A DNA stretch of 64,000 nucleotides from NCBI RefSeq assembly GCF_021018895.1, contig NC_079365.1:20421501-20485500 (forward strand). The letters are read 5' to 3'. Origin of the DNA: Seriola aureovittata (taxonomy: Eukaryota > Chordata > Actinopteri > Carangiformes > Carangidae). This document shows, one piece after another, positions 29,278 to 43,221 of the stretch. Numbering within the stretch: position 1 is the first letter of the stretch; each line of letters opens with the position of its first letter. The notes below the pieces were generated by a model. The model saw nothing but the letters and a program-made list of their open reading frames with translations. It searched no databases and was not told the DNA's origin. A program made the position numbers and the translations under genes.

Positions 29278-30298
29278 GTGAGAAAAGAGTTCATCTTTTA
29301 TTTCTCATGTGTCAGTGGAACCAAAAATATTAGAAAGACATGAACATAGCATCTGAAACGTTCTGTTGATTTCTGAAGGAATGTTTGGAGTCAACGATAA
29401 AGCTGGTAATATTCTCTGTATGTTTACTGTCAACAAATCCCATGAGGAGACCAAAACCAAAATTGCATCAGTCCATCTGACTTCCTGACTTCCCCAACCT
29501 GCCTGTGGCTCTCAGCCTCGGGCCCATTGGTTCTCTGAGGACTAAAATCTTTAACTACTGGTCACAAATATATAATTTTTTTTTCTAAAATAAAGCTAAA
29601 TTATTTAACAAAACAGCCAGGCAGCGAAAACTATTCAAACAGGATTTATTAGCACATTTGTTGTGACAGTGTGGCTCTTTTTGGTGCTTGTGGACAGCAA
29701 TGTGGGTCAATGGCACAGAGGAATAAGCTAAATCAGGCTGTGGCTACAAAGGAAATACATGTTAGTAGGATCAATTAATTTTTTCATTGTTTTTCTTACT
29801 ACTTACTGGGGTCAGATATTCAGATGTGCACCTCAGCTGTGTGTGTGACAATCTAAGTAAAACCTGTAAATCAAGTAAACACATTCCCAAATAGGGATGG
29901 ATAATGGATAACATGGATGAATTTCTTCTTCTTCTGAACTTCTATTAGACTTTTAATTTTATACCACAATTCAATTGATGAATTATTTATAGATCAAATG
30001 ACCAGATTGAAATGTCTGGTTATGTTGTATGTATTTGGTTATTCAATGATTTAAATAGCTAATAAATCAAAGTAGTCGATCAAGTTGATGCAAAACTCCT
30101 TTAATCCAATTTTGCCATAACAAATATGAAGAGATATTAGTTAGCTTGGCATAAACAGCATGGCAAAACTTTAGATGGGTGACTAGTTTCTATCATCTCT
30201 TGGTGCATATCATAAAATTGCCTCCAAGAAGCACATTAGAAGAAGTGACACCAGCCCATAAAAAAAAGATGGACTTTGTCTCTCAAAAGAGAAGTTGT

Positions 30299-30351
<53 letters not shown>

Positions 30352-33300
30352 GTGCGTGTGTGCGTGTGTACGTGTGTGTGTGAGTGTGTGTGTTTGTGTG
30401 TGTTTTCATTGCCTCTGTTGGAGTTACAGGAACTGTAGTGTTAGACACTTCCGCACTGGCCTCAGCCCTCAGCTGTGCTGGTTGTCGCCTGGTTGAACTA
30501 AGTGGATTTATGAGGGAGAAAATAGCCAAAAGCATTTGGAAATCTGTTGTTCTTTGACAGGTGCGGAGAATTGGGGCAGCCAGTAAAACGAAGCCGTTGT
30601 ATGTACCTGCTACGTATGTGACAGAGGTGCCTATTGCACCCATGCCCTCGCCACAGCGCCTGGTAATGTCTGCTTCGCTCAACTCCAACCTCAGGATACT
30701 GCCAAGGGTTTCACTCAGTCCCAGCCCAAAAGCGACCTCCTATAATGAGCAGCATCAAGGTAACGTGGGAGAGGATGACATAGAGTCTGAGAAAACATCT
30801 GGTGTTAGATTTTCACTGGAAATGACTCTGATTGACTTTAATTCTGTGTGATAAGAGTCTAAAACTAATAGATTTGTGTATTGATGTATGTTTTGAGTAT
30901 AGAAAGAAAAGAAAATAATAAATGAAATAAATGTTTTAACCTTCCTCCTGCAGTGAACAAACCCATCTACCGCTCCATGGAAAACCTCAACTTCAGTGCC
31001 TTCCAGGGGCTGGACAACAACACCAGCACAGGTGGAGGGCGCATCCCCACCCTGCCCTTTTCTGGATTCACCTTTACCCCCAATTCTCCCACTTCACCAT
31101 CAGGCCACCTCATGGTCCCTGGATCCCCTGCAGCCTCCACGGCCCAAACAGCACCACCAAATCCCAGGGTGGTCCCCATGATCACACGGAGCCAGAGCTC
31201 CAGCAACCTGCCTGAAAACCTGACGGAGAACCCGTACGATGAGGTGGGTGGCAGCTTCAGCAGTCGTGTCAACCACAGGATTCCCAAGAAGTCTTGTAGC
31301 CAGTGGGACATGGTGGGGTCTCCCGGCAAGAAGAACCACCTGCAGGTAGGGAGAAGCAAGACCCAAGTTAAATCAAACCCACACAGCAGGTCCACAGTGT
31401 AACTTAAAGCGAAATTCTGGTATTAGTCAACCTACAGTAGGTGTTACTCTCCTGTTTTGTCCGTTGTGATTTCCTGAAAGCTGTGTTTTGTGTTTTACTT
31501 TTGATTGATTTTTGCTGGATTGAAATTTTCCTGTCTTCATCAAAACAGAAAAACACAAAACAATCATTTTTGCTGTAGTCTGTGTTTCTAAAATCTCTAA
31601 AATGATTTGGCTGGTAAAATGTTATGATGATCAATAATTATAATGGACACAAATATGACAGTAATACCCGGGTTGACAGTTACCAGAGTTTCACTTCAAT
31701 TAAACCAAAGTAGAGTGTGCTCACATCAGTTGTGTTTGAGTAAAGCTCTGGTCCAAGGAAAATCGATGCCCGTCACAGTTGGATGGCAAAAAATAATTGA
31801 CAGTAGAAGTGAGACCGAAGATGGGAACAGGGACATTTGATACTTGACGCTACTTTATGCTTCTTCACACATTGATGTCTCTCAGTTATACTAATATTAG
31901 AAATGCAAAGAAGTGTTGTCTTATTTTATTTGGGAATATTGACATTGACAAGAGTGGTCATTTACTCTAGTAAAGTGTGAAAAAGTATCTTGTTCTCCAA
32001 TGTACACAAAGCTTAATTTCATGTTTTTATTTAGAGTCCATCTAAAATTAGCAACCAAACATATTAATCCAACACTTATATAACTTTCTTTGGATCTATT
32101 GACAACTTTAGTCAAACCTACCGCCACCATTGTTAACAGTGATTGAAGTTTTATAATTTTAAGGGGATACATATTTTTAATCTTATTCATCAGACAATGA
32201 ATTAAGGCTAAACCACGTCTGACGTTGAAGGAAGTGTGGTATCAGATTCATTTGACCTACTCTCGTTGGCAAAAGCTCTAATCTGATGGATTTACAGGTC
32301 ATAACGCCAAACCTCTAATAAACCAGCTGCTGGTTTTTACTAGCCCTGTGACAGGGCAGGGTAAACCGTGCATGCTCAAATATAAATAGAAATACTCTGC
32401 TTTGAATAATAATTTGTGTCTGATGTGGTTTTCCCATAAAAAAAAATTCAGTTACACCCTATGCCTCTTCCACAAAATCCACAATCTATGAATATGCAAA
32501 TAGTTTTGATTTCTAACTTTTAACCACTGGATACAAGATGTGACCTGCATCACTGAAAGACCATTCTCAATGTATGTGCAATACAGGCTTCAAGTTCCCA
32601 CATCTCACTTGTATAAATTACAGGTGTTTGTATTGATTCTTTGAACTTGAGATCTAAGCATATTGTTCTACATTTTTAAACTTTATATAATCAAACAAGC
32701 CTTTCAGGTAGAAACAAATAACCATATTTGTATTCACTTTGTACAAAATTGATTGAAATAGGAAAAAAAATCTTAGTGTTTCTTGTTTGCATCCCACATG
32801 ATGATGGAGTTCAGCCACGACAGCAGCAATTGTATTTCTATTTACGTCTGTACTTGACCTTAATAATCCTCCTAGAGCAGCAATCAAGTTCACATTGTCA
32901 TGACGTCAGAGCTTCCCTGTATTACATCAGGGGGGATTACACAAGTCGTTGCTAGTGAGAAGAATTTTCAGAGTTATCTGTCTGTTAGCTGAGGGAAACT
33001 CCCCCGGCTGAGTATTCAAACCGTCTCTACAGAAGGAGTTTTCTTCCATTGTACCGTACAGCCACAAGTTACTTCCGACTTTGGATAGCTGTGATCTCAG
33101 TGGAAATGACAGTGGTCTTTTTCCATCTCTATCACTCTCACTCTTTCTCCCTGTCTGTCTCTGGCCCCCTCTCTCTCTCTCTCTCTCTGAGGAGCTTCTT
33201 TGTTCAAGCCTTAAATACCAGTAAGCAGGATTATTGCAGCCACATTCAGGTCATAACTCCCCGTTTTTTTCATGCAGAACACACACTCTTCCTCTCTCAC

Positions 33301-34473
33301 CATCATTTTTTTGTGGGTCTTTCTAAAGAGCTGCCACACTGATCATAAATATGACTTCAATTAGATTTTATACCTCAAGCAGGCAAAATTACATTTGAAT
33401 TTGAAGAGGTTCATTTTTAACATTTAAATAAAAATTTCCCATTGAGCTCAAACAGTTGTTTTTATGGCATTCATTTTTTTTGCCTTCATTGTTAGTGCAC
33501 TGCATGGCCAAAATTATATGGACACCAAATTAGTCTGTGGGCACCTAAACATTATCCCCGTGAGTGATGGTGAAACTGCTCAGGCCAATGATATGCTGCT
33601 ACAATCGCCTCCACTCTTCTGGGACGGCTCTCTTACAAGATTTTGGAACCTGGCTGCAGGGATTTGCTCCCATACAGCCTCAAGCGCATTGAAGTCAGCC
33701 ATTGATGTTGTTGTGCAATAAGGCCTGGCTCAAAGTCAAATTCATCCCAAAGGTGTTGCAGGGCGCTGAAGTCAGGGCTCTGCGCAGGTCTGTTATTTTC
33801 CCCCACACCAGACGTCTTTATGGACATTCCAAAGCATATTTAGCAAAATATGTTTGTTTTGTTATTGTTATTTTGTTGTTATTATTTTCTCTATATTTAC
33901 ATTTATCCCATAGACACAACATGTTGATGTTGTTGTGGTGTTGTTCTGTCAGCAAATCATGGCTGGTAAATCCAGGTTTGAAATTTTCTAGTGGAAGACA
34001 ATTTGCTGTTCCTCTGGAATACTTTTGTGAAAATACATATTGCCAACCGATCATTGACTGTTAAACCAATGACTGAGGTCACAGACTATGATAACAAGAT
34101 GGCAGGAGACCCCAAGGAAATCATAAATATGCCCCCCAAATCAGTACTTCTGTGGTCTTTCATTTAGTTAAAAATCAAGATAATTTGTCCAAAGTGATAA
34201 TTAAAAAAAATATGTAAAACTGCTCAGGATATTGTTACTGAGCCGTGGCCCTGTAGATCCTGTTGCGAAACATTTGGTTTTCGATTGAACCACTGAGGTG
34301 AACAGAAGGAAACGGTAGAACAGGAAGCTTCAGGTGCGCTGACGACTCAGTGCCGCCCCCTGGAGTAAACTATAATCACATAACTCTTTACATGTCTCAC
34401 ACCCATTCACACATACATCCACAAACCTGCACACACCAACACATGCACACACACATGCATCCATACACACACA

Positions 34474-34512
<39 letters not shown>

Positions 34513-37500
34513 CACATATGCCCCCTCAGTCATTATCTGAAAAGACTGTGTATCATGTGTTATGTAACAGGGATCAACCAGCTAGCCAGTCAATCAGTTA
34601 GTGAATTATGTCTCAGCTATATTTCGTGGAAAGATGATCTTACATGCATATCCTTTCAATTAATTTCATTGGATTTGTAGATCTCCTCTCTTGTAGCTGT
34701 TGGGTTAGTCCTCTCTATCTGGCCGAGCACATGCATTTCTATAAGCTCCGTCTTAATCCAGAGTCTGACAGGTTACTCTACAGTAAGAGACAGCAGGATT
34801 TATTTGTCTCTCTTTGTGGTTTCTGTGGGGTTTCTCTTTCTTCTTTGCACACTGAGATGATTGTTTTTCTTTGAGGCACTGCTATTTTCAGCTTGCGGTA
34901 CCTGATTTATGCTATTATGAACACGCATACAGAGAAAACCGTAAAAAAAAACAACAACATTATTTGAAAAAGAATGCTTATAAGGTTACACATAATCAGA
35001 GACATGGTAACATGGGTGATTCACAAAATGCACAAGGTACACATACAGTACATTCTCTCTAGGTCCTCAAAACATAGCTCTGGTGACATTCAGTGTGTAT
35101 TCCATAACATTGTATCAGCAAATGCTGGAAAAAGAAAAGTCAATCTCACAGACACCATCCCATCGACACACATGCACCACGTGTATTAATCTACAGCCGA
35201 AAATTGTCCCCAACAAATGTTCCGTGTCCTCCTGGAGCGACATTTGCTAAAAACTAAATTATTAAGAGATTTTTGATAAATAAACTTAATATTTGTGACC
35301 TGTTTTTAAAGATTTATGTGTTCTGTAGGAATAACTGGGCTTGGGGATGAGAGACACAGTCAGAAGAGAGGGGTTGGACAGTATGGAGAGAAGAACTGAC
35401 ATATGGTTGGCTTTGGTCTTTTCATAGAAATTCTTAACAATGAGAAAAATATAGAATATTGTCAGGCCTATCTTTAAAGTGATAGTCAATATTACTGAAC
35501 ATTTATTCAGGTAATAAACTGGTGAATCATATTATTTCATACTTTTGCTTTGTATTTTACATTTGTATTTGATTTCCACCTATTTTCTTCCTTCCTCTAT
35601 CTCTTTTTCCCCTTTACTCTGTCTGCCTACAAGGTCCCAACAGAGTCCTATTTCTCACAGCTGTCCTGGCAAGACTCTCCTCTGTACACTGAAGGCACAC
35701 AGCCAGAGAAACATCCATCGCAGCCAGAGCCACCTCGCCCTGACCCAGGTCAACAGCCTCTTCAGATCAAGGACCTGTGGGAGCAGTACTCAGACCCAGC
35801 TACAGGTAGATTCTACTACGTCAACACCATCACCAAGGAGAGGTCCTGGAAACCCCCTCGCCGGGCTCGTGGACACACCATCAATAAGGTACAACACCAA
35901 ACACGGTTTGCTACTCCTCCTGAGTCCATGTTTTTTTTTTGTTTCCGTCACTGAAATTGCCATAAAATTTGAAAAGATGGGCATTTTTCAGAGCTGGATG
36001 AAAGTTCTTTTCTCAAAGGAGAGGATAGAAAAGGGTCAGAGTGTAGAATAAAAGAGAATTCTCATTTATATGCTCACATAGTTTGATTATATCAGCACTA
36101 AAAGGTTTTTATTTTTTTTTAGACAAAAAAGACCTAAAGGAAAGCAACCTGGCTCGCATATTTTCTCTTGACTTACACATGAGCTGATGTAGAGAAGGTT
36201 GCACACACAGAGATCACAGGACAGGTTTCCACAAGTCTAGTGCACGTGGGGAGACTGGTATATGAGTTTGAGAGTTGCTGAATATTGCAAAGTAACCGAC
36301 CAAGGTCATTGATAGGAACAGACAGCTTTAAAGGAACAGTTTGACATTTTGGGAAATGTGCTTATTCACTGGCCTGGCTACTGTTGGTCCAAAGCTAACA
36401 CAATTCACCTACCAGCACCTTTAAAGCTCATTAATTAATTTGTTTAATCTGTACAAAAGTATAAAAACGACACATTGCTCTTTTCCAAGTCGGAGGTTAG
36501 GGCTCTGAGCAGTTGCCAGGCAACCAAGGATATTCCTGAAAGTAACCCCAACCCTAATCTCCCTCCCATCCAAGAAACATCATATACCACCTGCAACACG
36601 ATGCTCATAGCTGTTTTTCCCCGTTTCCATCTTAATGCTAAAGTAAGTTGAAACTAAGCTCAGACTGGCTGTATTTTACCACACAAACATGAGAGTGGGG
36701 TCAGTCTTCTTATCTAACTCTCGGCAGGACAGCCAATAAGCATGTTTCCCAAATTGTCAAAGTATTCCTCAAACACATAGAGTGGTGCTGAATATTGTAC
36801 AGTAAGTGGATAAAGTTACTGACGGACACCTTTAAATCTGGAATTATGAGAGCGTCTAACTGAAGCTATGAAAAATGACTCTTAACGCTTCACAGTATGT
36901 TGCACATCAGCAATAGCTTTCAGTAAAAAGTAGTAGTATCTTTATGGAACTCATTGTGTTCATTGTTTCTTGATCCTGCCGAACAAGTGTATGTTTAACA
37001 ATTTGGCGTGTTTAAGGAAGTCGTTTTTGATCTTTGTATGTTTGCAGTTTAATGTTAGCTAAAGATGAGTCAGAGACTTCTCCTGGTCCACAATCTGAGT
37101 TTTCTTTCTGTCTCTGTGGCAGGCCAGTCCAGCGCAACCTCAGACATTACCCAGGGACACCAGCCATCTGTCACTGCCGCTTCCTGGAGCTGGCAATGGA
37201 GCTATGCACAGGGTAAGGCTGTTGTACGGAGGTGGTACAATTCGGGCTTCCTGACATTTACATTTTGAATCAGCTTCATTGGTAATTGGACGTCCTTTCA
37301 TTCTCGCAGTCTCAGGTTATGCGAGGTTTTGGGGCGATGGAATCAGGATGAGCTTTTCCTTGACTATAGTGACAGAATTGTATATACACTATATTATCCT
37401 TATTTTATGTGATCATTCACACTGGCATTGTACTGCAGCTTTTATGCAGTGATCCATGTCATGAAGAAGTTTGTACTAGCTGGTAGGAAATATGTTTATG

Positions 37501-40500
37501 ACACTGTCAAGTCAATGATTGAGTTTATATTGTTGGTTTGGTTTGTTACAATCATTCCCGTAGTTCTGCAGAACTGTCTGTCTTTTATGTTCTAAACTTC
37601 TTGTTCTGTCCTATTATGTAAATAATTGTTAAAAGTATTAAATAATTTTTCTTATGTAACATGTTTTTAAGTGCAAACAGCTGTGCTTTGGCATCTGTAA
37701 ACACAGACAGACAAAACAGAACAAACTGCAGTGAGACCAAAAAAAAGAAAAAAAAAAAAAACCCACACATCTCTTGACATATGAATCTGTTGTTAGCCTC
37801 TGTCACCCAGAATGCACCGGCACTGTGCACCACATTAAAGCAGAGATAAAATGCTGAGCGTAGCCAAATTAAAAAGGGGATTACATCTTTCTTTCTAGTT
37901 GCCACATTGTTTACTGACCGACTCACCGCCTTATTCATTTATTTATTTATTATCAGCTGCCCTCTGACACACACTTCCTCTCAAATGGTGGTTTTTTTGG
38001 GCTAATCCTTGAGGGGAATAACAAGGTAATGCCTCTTGATCTGATGCAGATGAACAGAAGCCATTAAAACATTGCTAAATTTAAACCACTCACAGAAACT
38101 TCTCATCAGCCTTAAACACCCTCCCTGACCTGGCAGACACTGTCGTCATGCTGTCGTTTCACCTTTTCCGTAAACTTGATTTTACAAGAGAGTGTCCCTG
38201 CGCTTCGATTTAGGAAGTACATCTGTTGTTTCAGACGTAAACGGTTTTGGGAATTTATGCAACAGCCGCCACAGACTGAAATTGATCCATCCACTAATTC
38301 AGTGACGACATCTACGTGCCACAAGCTGCATGAACCAGATTGTTAGGGATAAGCATTTTGCATCTCAAGGATGCGTTGCCTCAATGTTGCGTCAGTGTTT
38401 CAAATTTAATGTTGCTCATCAAAAAAATGCCCACATGATCAAAGCAGTGATACCCCATCAAGTCAGTTTGAGATACATTCTGTTGACCTATATGTGTCAG
38501 TTTTTATTCTGTAGAACATGTATTACCAAACAGGAACTTTACTAGTGATATATAATGCATACTGCATGCCACGTGAGCTTATGACCCAGGTGTTCAAATC
38601 CAAAATGACCCACATTACTTGTTAGCGCACAATGTTCTCGACCCAATTAGATTTTTATTTTTGAAAATGATTTGAACCCTCATCCTGTTCACTCCTTCCT
38701 GTCTCTCTATTTCCATTTTACTTTATGCATGTATGGTACTACATTTAAGAGGGAGCTTTTGTACTTTTTACTCCTCAACATATTCTGCATATTTGACATA
38801 AGAGCTGCGACAATTAGACAATGACTTACACAGCCAATCAATGGAAAAATGATTTTGATAGTCGATTAATCGTTAATCTTTAAGCAAAACTGTTCTCTGC
38901 TCCCAGCTTGTCAAATGTTAGGATTTGCTGCTTTACTTTATTTCATATCATTGTAAATGGAATATCTTTGTTTGTTTTAAAGACCCAACGACTTATCGAT
39001 CAATCAAGAAAATATCTGCAGATTAATCGATCATGAAAACAATTGCTCATGAAAACAGAAACATCGATCCTGGAATTATCAATGTTTAGGTTGCATCTGG
39101 TTTTTCTTCAGGAATGAATTGGTCAAGTTTGTTTTTGTGCCACTACCACCTGGAGAGGCAAAAGCTGGATCCATCCATCATTTATACTTCCCACCACTTA
39201 TTTTAGTTTTTAGCTTTTTTATTTTAAATTTTAAATTTTAGCTTTTAGCGTCTATTTCAACACCTCTGCTCCCTTGCTAACTTGTTCTCACATGCTCTCG
39301 ATTGCAGCTCTTTGTGTTCAGGTGTTAAAACTGACTCTGGGTGGTAAATGTGTCTCGTGTGCAGTTGTAGCCGGTTCTTGCGGGTTACTGTGACGATAAA
39401 TACAATGAAGATCAGCATGCGACCACTTTGTAATCCATTTTTGTGCATTTATCTTCCTCCTAAATACAACAAAACCATAATTTATATACCAAACAGCAGG
39501 GATATAAAGTCATTCAAGTAAGTACGTTGCTGCTTACACTCTAAGACATCAGTATAACAAGTCAATACTATATTAATCGAACAGCTAAACCTTTACTTGT
39601 AATGGAATAAAGAAAAAAAAAAAAGCTGTTGGTCAGAGGTTCATGTGGGTGGCAGTGTTTCCAAAGTTCTGATGCGACTTTTCAACTGAGCATACCTTCC
39701 TGGTTGAACTGCTGTGACTGATAAAGCCAGCTTCCCTCTAGAATGGGGAAGTAGACGTAGACTGAGACAAGAGGGAGAGATCAATGGTTTATACATTTTG
39801 ACACACAGAAGAAAAAGTGCCATGACATGAGACAGCAGCCAGTTGAGGACTTAAACTCGGCAGATTACAAGCACTCTGAAACGAGGGTTGGTCTGGGATT
39901 GTATAAACTGGGTGATCAGTGATAATGAGTATCTATGCTGTAAGTTCATTTTAGTTTTCCTTCGCATTATCATTTACGTAATTGTGTTGTTATTTTCATG
40001 CCATGACATTATGTGGGATGGTGTTGGATTTCTGGCAGCGCATGTGAACTCTCCCGCTTGTTAAATGGAACCTAATTGACTGTCATGCTAATATGGTTCA
40101 TTTATTCTGGCTTTTCATTGTCAGAGGTGTTGGTACTGACTTTGTCACTCTCACAAAAAGCTGATATGACTGTGCTGATGTGGATGTACAGTATGTGACG
40201 TGTGGCCCAGTTCAGTTGCTAAAAATCATAATGCTTGAGTCAAACGAGTACTATGCAATGGATGTTTCAGTCTTACTGAGCAACGGCAGCAACTGTTTTC
40301 CCATTAACCTCAGTTGAATACAGGCAAACAAGTGCGTGTGTGAGTGTGTGTTTTGTGTGCGTGTGTATTTGTGTGTCCCTATGTGCTGTAGTGGTGAATC
40401 AAAGAGCATTTTTAGCTGGCAGGATGTAAGGGGGGTAGAGGAGTAGTTTCAGTGTGAGTGTGAGTGTTAGCCTGAGCTTCATTGCTGCAGTTAACTGAGA

Positions 40501-40782
40501 AAATTTGTCAGCATCCTGTTTTTCACATGGCTGTGAAATTTACCCAAATTGCTGCCATTTTGGTTGAGGCGTATTGTTGCACAAATAGTGCAGAGTGTCT
40601 AGTTTTCCCTAAAACTGACAGAAAAGCCCAAAGGTAAAACATTCTTTGATCTTTTTTTTTTTTTTTTTTTTGCAGGTCAATTATACAGAAAATGGAGTAG
40701 ACTTGTGTTTTAAATTTAAATGAAATATAAATAGTAACTGTCCGTCCGTGTTTCCTTTGTTTGTCTTCCTGCATCTCTCTTC

Positions 40783-40819
<37 letters not shown>

Positions 40820-43148
40820 AGCTGTCACCTGATTTCCTCTTCGGGAGCCACCAGGGGAAAACTGACGGTGGCTGGCAGATGAAACAGGTGAAACTCTTTC
40901 TCTACCTGCTGCACTCTTTCATTGCCAGAGGGCATCTAATGCATTTCACCTTGACTTTCACCTTGAAAAAAACAACAAAGACCAAAGTAAATGATCACAC
41001 CCTTTACCAGCTGTATATACAGTATTCTCCCCACACAAAGGGACGCGTCTGCTTAACAAAGAACTTAACTTAACAAAGACTTTGTCACTGTATAAGATAA
41101 AAATCCTGCTTCACATTATCATTAACTTTGTCTGAATATGAATATCTATAGATTGCTTGGACTGCTAATTCTTCTTTTGAAACATTTAGATGGCAACTCT
41201 TTCCGTAGTAGTTTGCAGTGACTGACTGTGAAGGTAGTCCTAGTTCGCTGTTTTGTCAGCGCTTAAAAGTGCTTTTGATGGAGGGTATTTTCCTCATGAA
41301 AATCAATGAACTTGAGTCGTTAGATTTGCAAAAACTGCATCTCCACTGTATTACTGTAGAATACATTAAAGTACTGCCAGCTATGCTCTTTAGATTCTCA
41401 GAGATCAGCATTTATGCATATTAAGGTGGTGAAATAGCAACTCATGGTCTAAAAAGAAAGGCTGTTATCCAAGCAGTTCTTCCTGCAACATGTTGCATCA
41501 CAGTGGGGTGTGGGTGCGCTTGGTTTAAAGCCCTTTTAAAGGCCTCCTCTTAGCAAAGGAGCAGATTTGGCTCTTAGTGCTAATCCGCCTTGCATGAAGA
41601 GATGGCAAACATTAGGAGGGATATTTAGTCTGATTGTTGAAACTAGGTTACAGGGATTGGGAAAGGTACTTAATTATGGCTGTTGCTGCAAAAGTTGAAG
41701 TTGTGTGAACATGTGCATTTGTGTGCGTTCATGCACACTCATATATATATGCATGTGCGTGAGATTGTAGGCATAAATATTTTGCATGTAAAGTTACAGA
41801 TGCGCATGCATGCTCCATTGGGTCTCTGACAATCTGTCTCTCTGCTTGTCCTGTGAAATGAAGCAAAATGAAGTTGAACTTTTCATGGAAACTGCAGTTT
41901 GTCTCCATCTGTGATTGTGCTGAGTTCTGACTAAATGCACTCATTCTTAAGGTTATCAGTGTTTCTCAAAATGCTTCAGTTCCTCTTGGCAGTTCATACA
42001 GGTAGATTACCTTATTATGTAGCACAACTGTTGCATTGTTGTTCTTCCTCAAAGTGTTGTTTAAAATACTTTCAGTTTAATTCAGACTTCATCTGATATA
42101 GTTTCATGATTTCTGCCACTGAATGAGAACTACTGAGAGAGCAGAGAGCAGATGTAGATAAGAAACCTGTTGAAATGCAGTGTGTTCGGCTGTTGACCAA
42201 AGTGAGTGAGCGGATTTTTAAATAGATGGGTAAATTTTGAACCTTTTACTAACTCTGCTGTCATCTGTCAGAGAAACAATGTAATCCCATAGCATCAAAG
42301 CGCCTGTCATTAACAAATAAATTAACTGCAACAAAACAAAATAATGACAGGAAAGTCCAAAGGTCTTCATCTTAGGTGTAACATGGAATGAAAAGTTGAA
42401 GGAGCGGATTGGAACAAAAACAGCAATGAAGACCAAGTGCTTTTTGCGCTGTCAGTAGTTACAGTATACTATTGACTGTTATACTATTAAGGCGAACACA
42501 TTGTGTCGGGTACGTTTTCATTGCACAGATTATAAATCGAAAGTAGATTGAAGCTTTAATGTTTCCCTTAATTATGTTTCAGGTTTGATGATTTTTTGCA
42601 TGGGTTGCATTAGGATTAGGTTTCGGGTTACAATGTGTTGGAAGATACAGGAAATGAAATGAAGAAATCAGAGGAGAAACTGCATGCTGAATTGCTGAAA
42701 AGGCCCTGACCTTTCTGCTGTTCCTTACTGTGCTTGTTTGTAATTTTAATTTGTTTAAGAATTTATGCTCATTGTACTGTTGCACTCGGGTTGCTCGAGG
42801 CAAGAGGGTGAACTAAATACTTTAATATAAATGTAATATAAAGAAAAAGGTATGAAAAAATGCCATGGGAGTATGTTGTATCTATTCCTCAGTTTGCACA
42901 CAATAAATCAGCAATTGCCCTCTCCCTTGTTTGTCTGTTCCACTTCTGACCACTGACCCAAACATATGACCCTGACCTTTAAACCCTGGGAAGAGCATGC
43001 AGCGTGCAGCCTCCTCTGAAACCCTGAGCACGATGACGTTCAGCAGTGCAGATGCCCAGAGTCATAACTCTGCCCCCTTGCATGATGTCAAGCAGCAGCT
43101 CTGTCACTCCCAATCTATGATTGAGAATGGCAAGGTACTCACCTACAA

Positions 43149-43221
<73 letters not shown>

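Larger units (their letters stand above)
31346..35633 (+). other. arhgap9: arhgap9 intron 3
   Basis: 4.3 kb. Holds the Tc1/mariner remnant at 33495 and the CA repeat at 34459. No coding exon recognised. Confidence 0.7.

Noticed and set aside
30967..31395. 142-codon minus-strand frame
   Set aside because: Exact antisense of arhgap9 exon 3.
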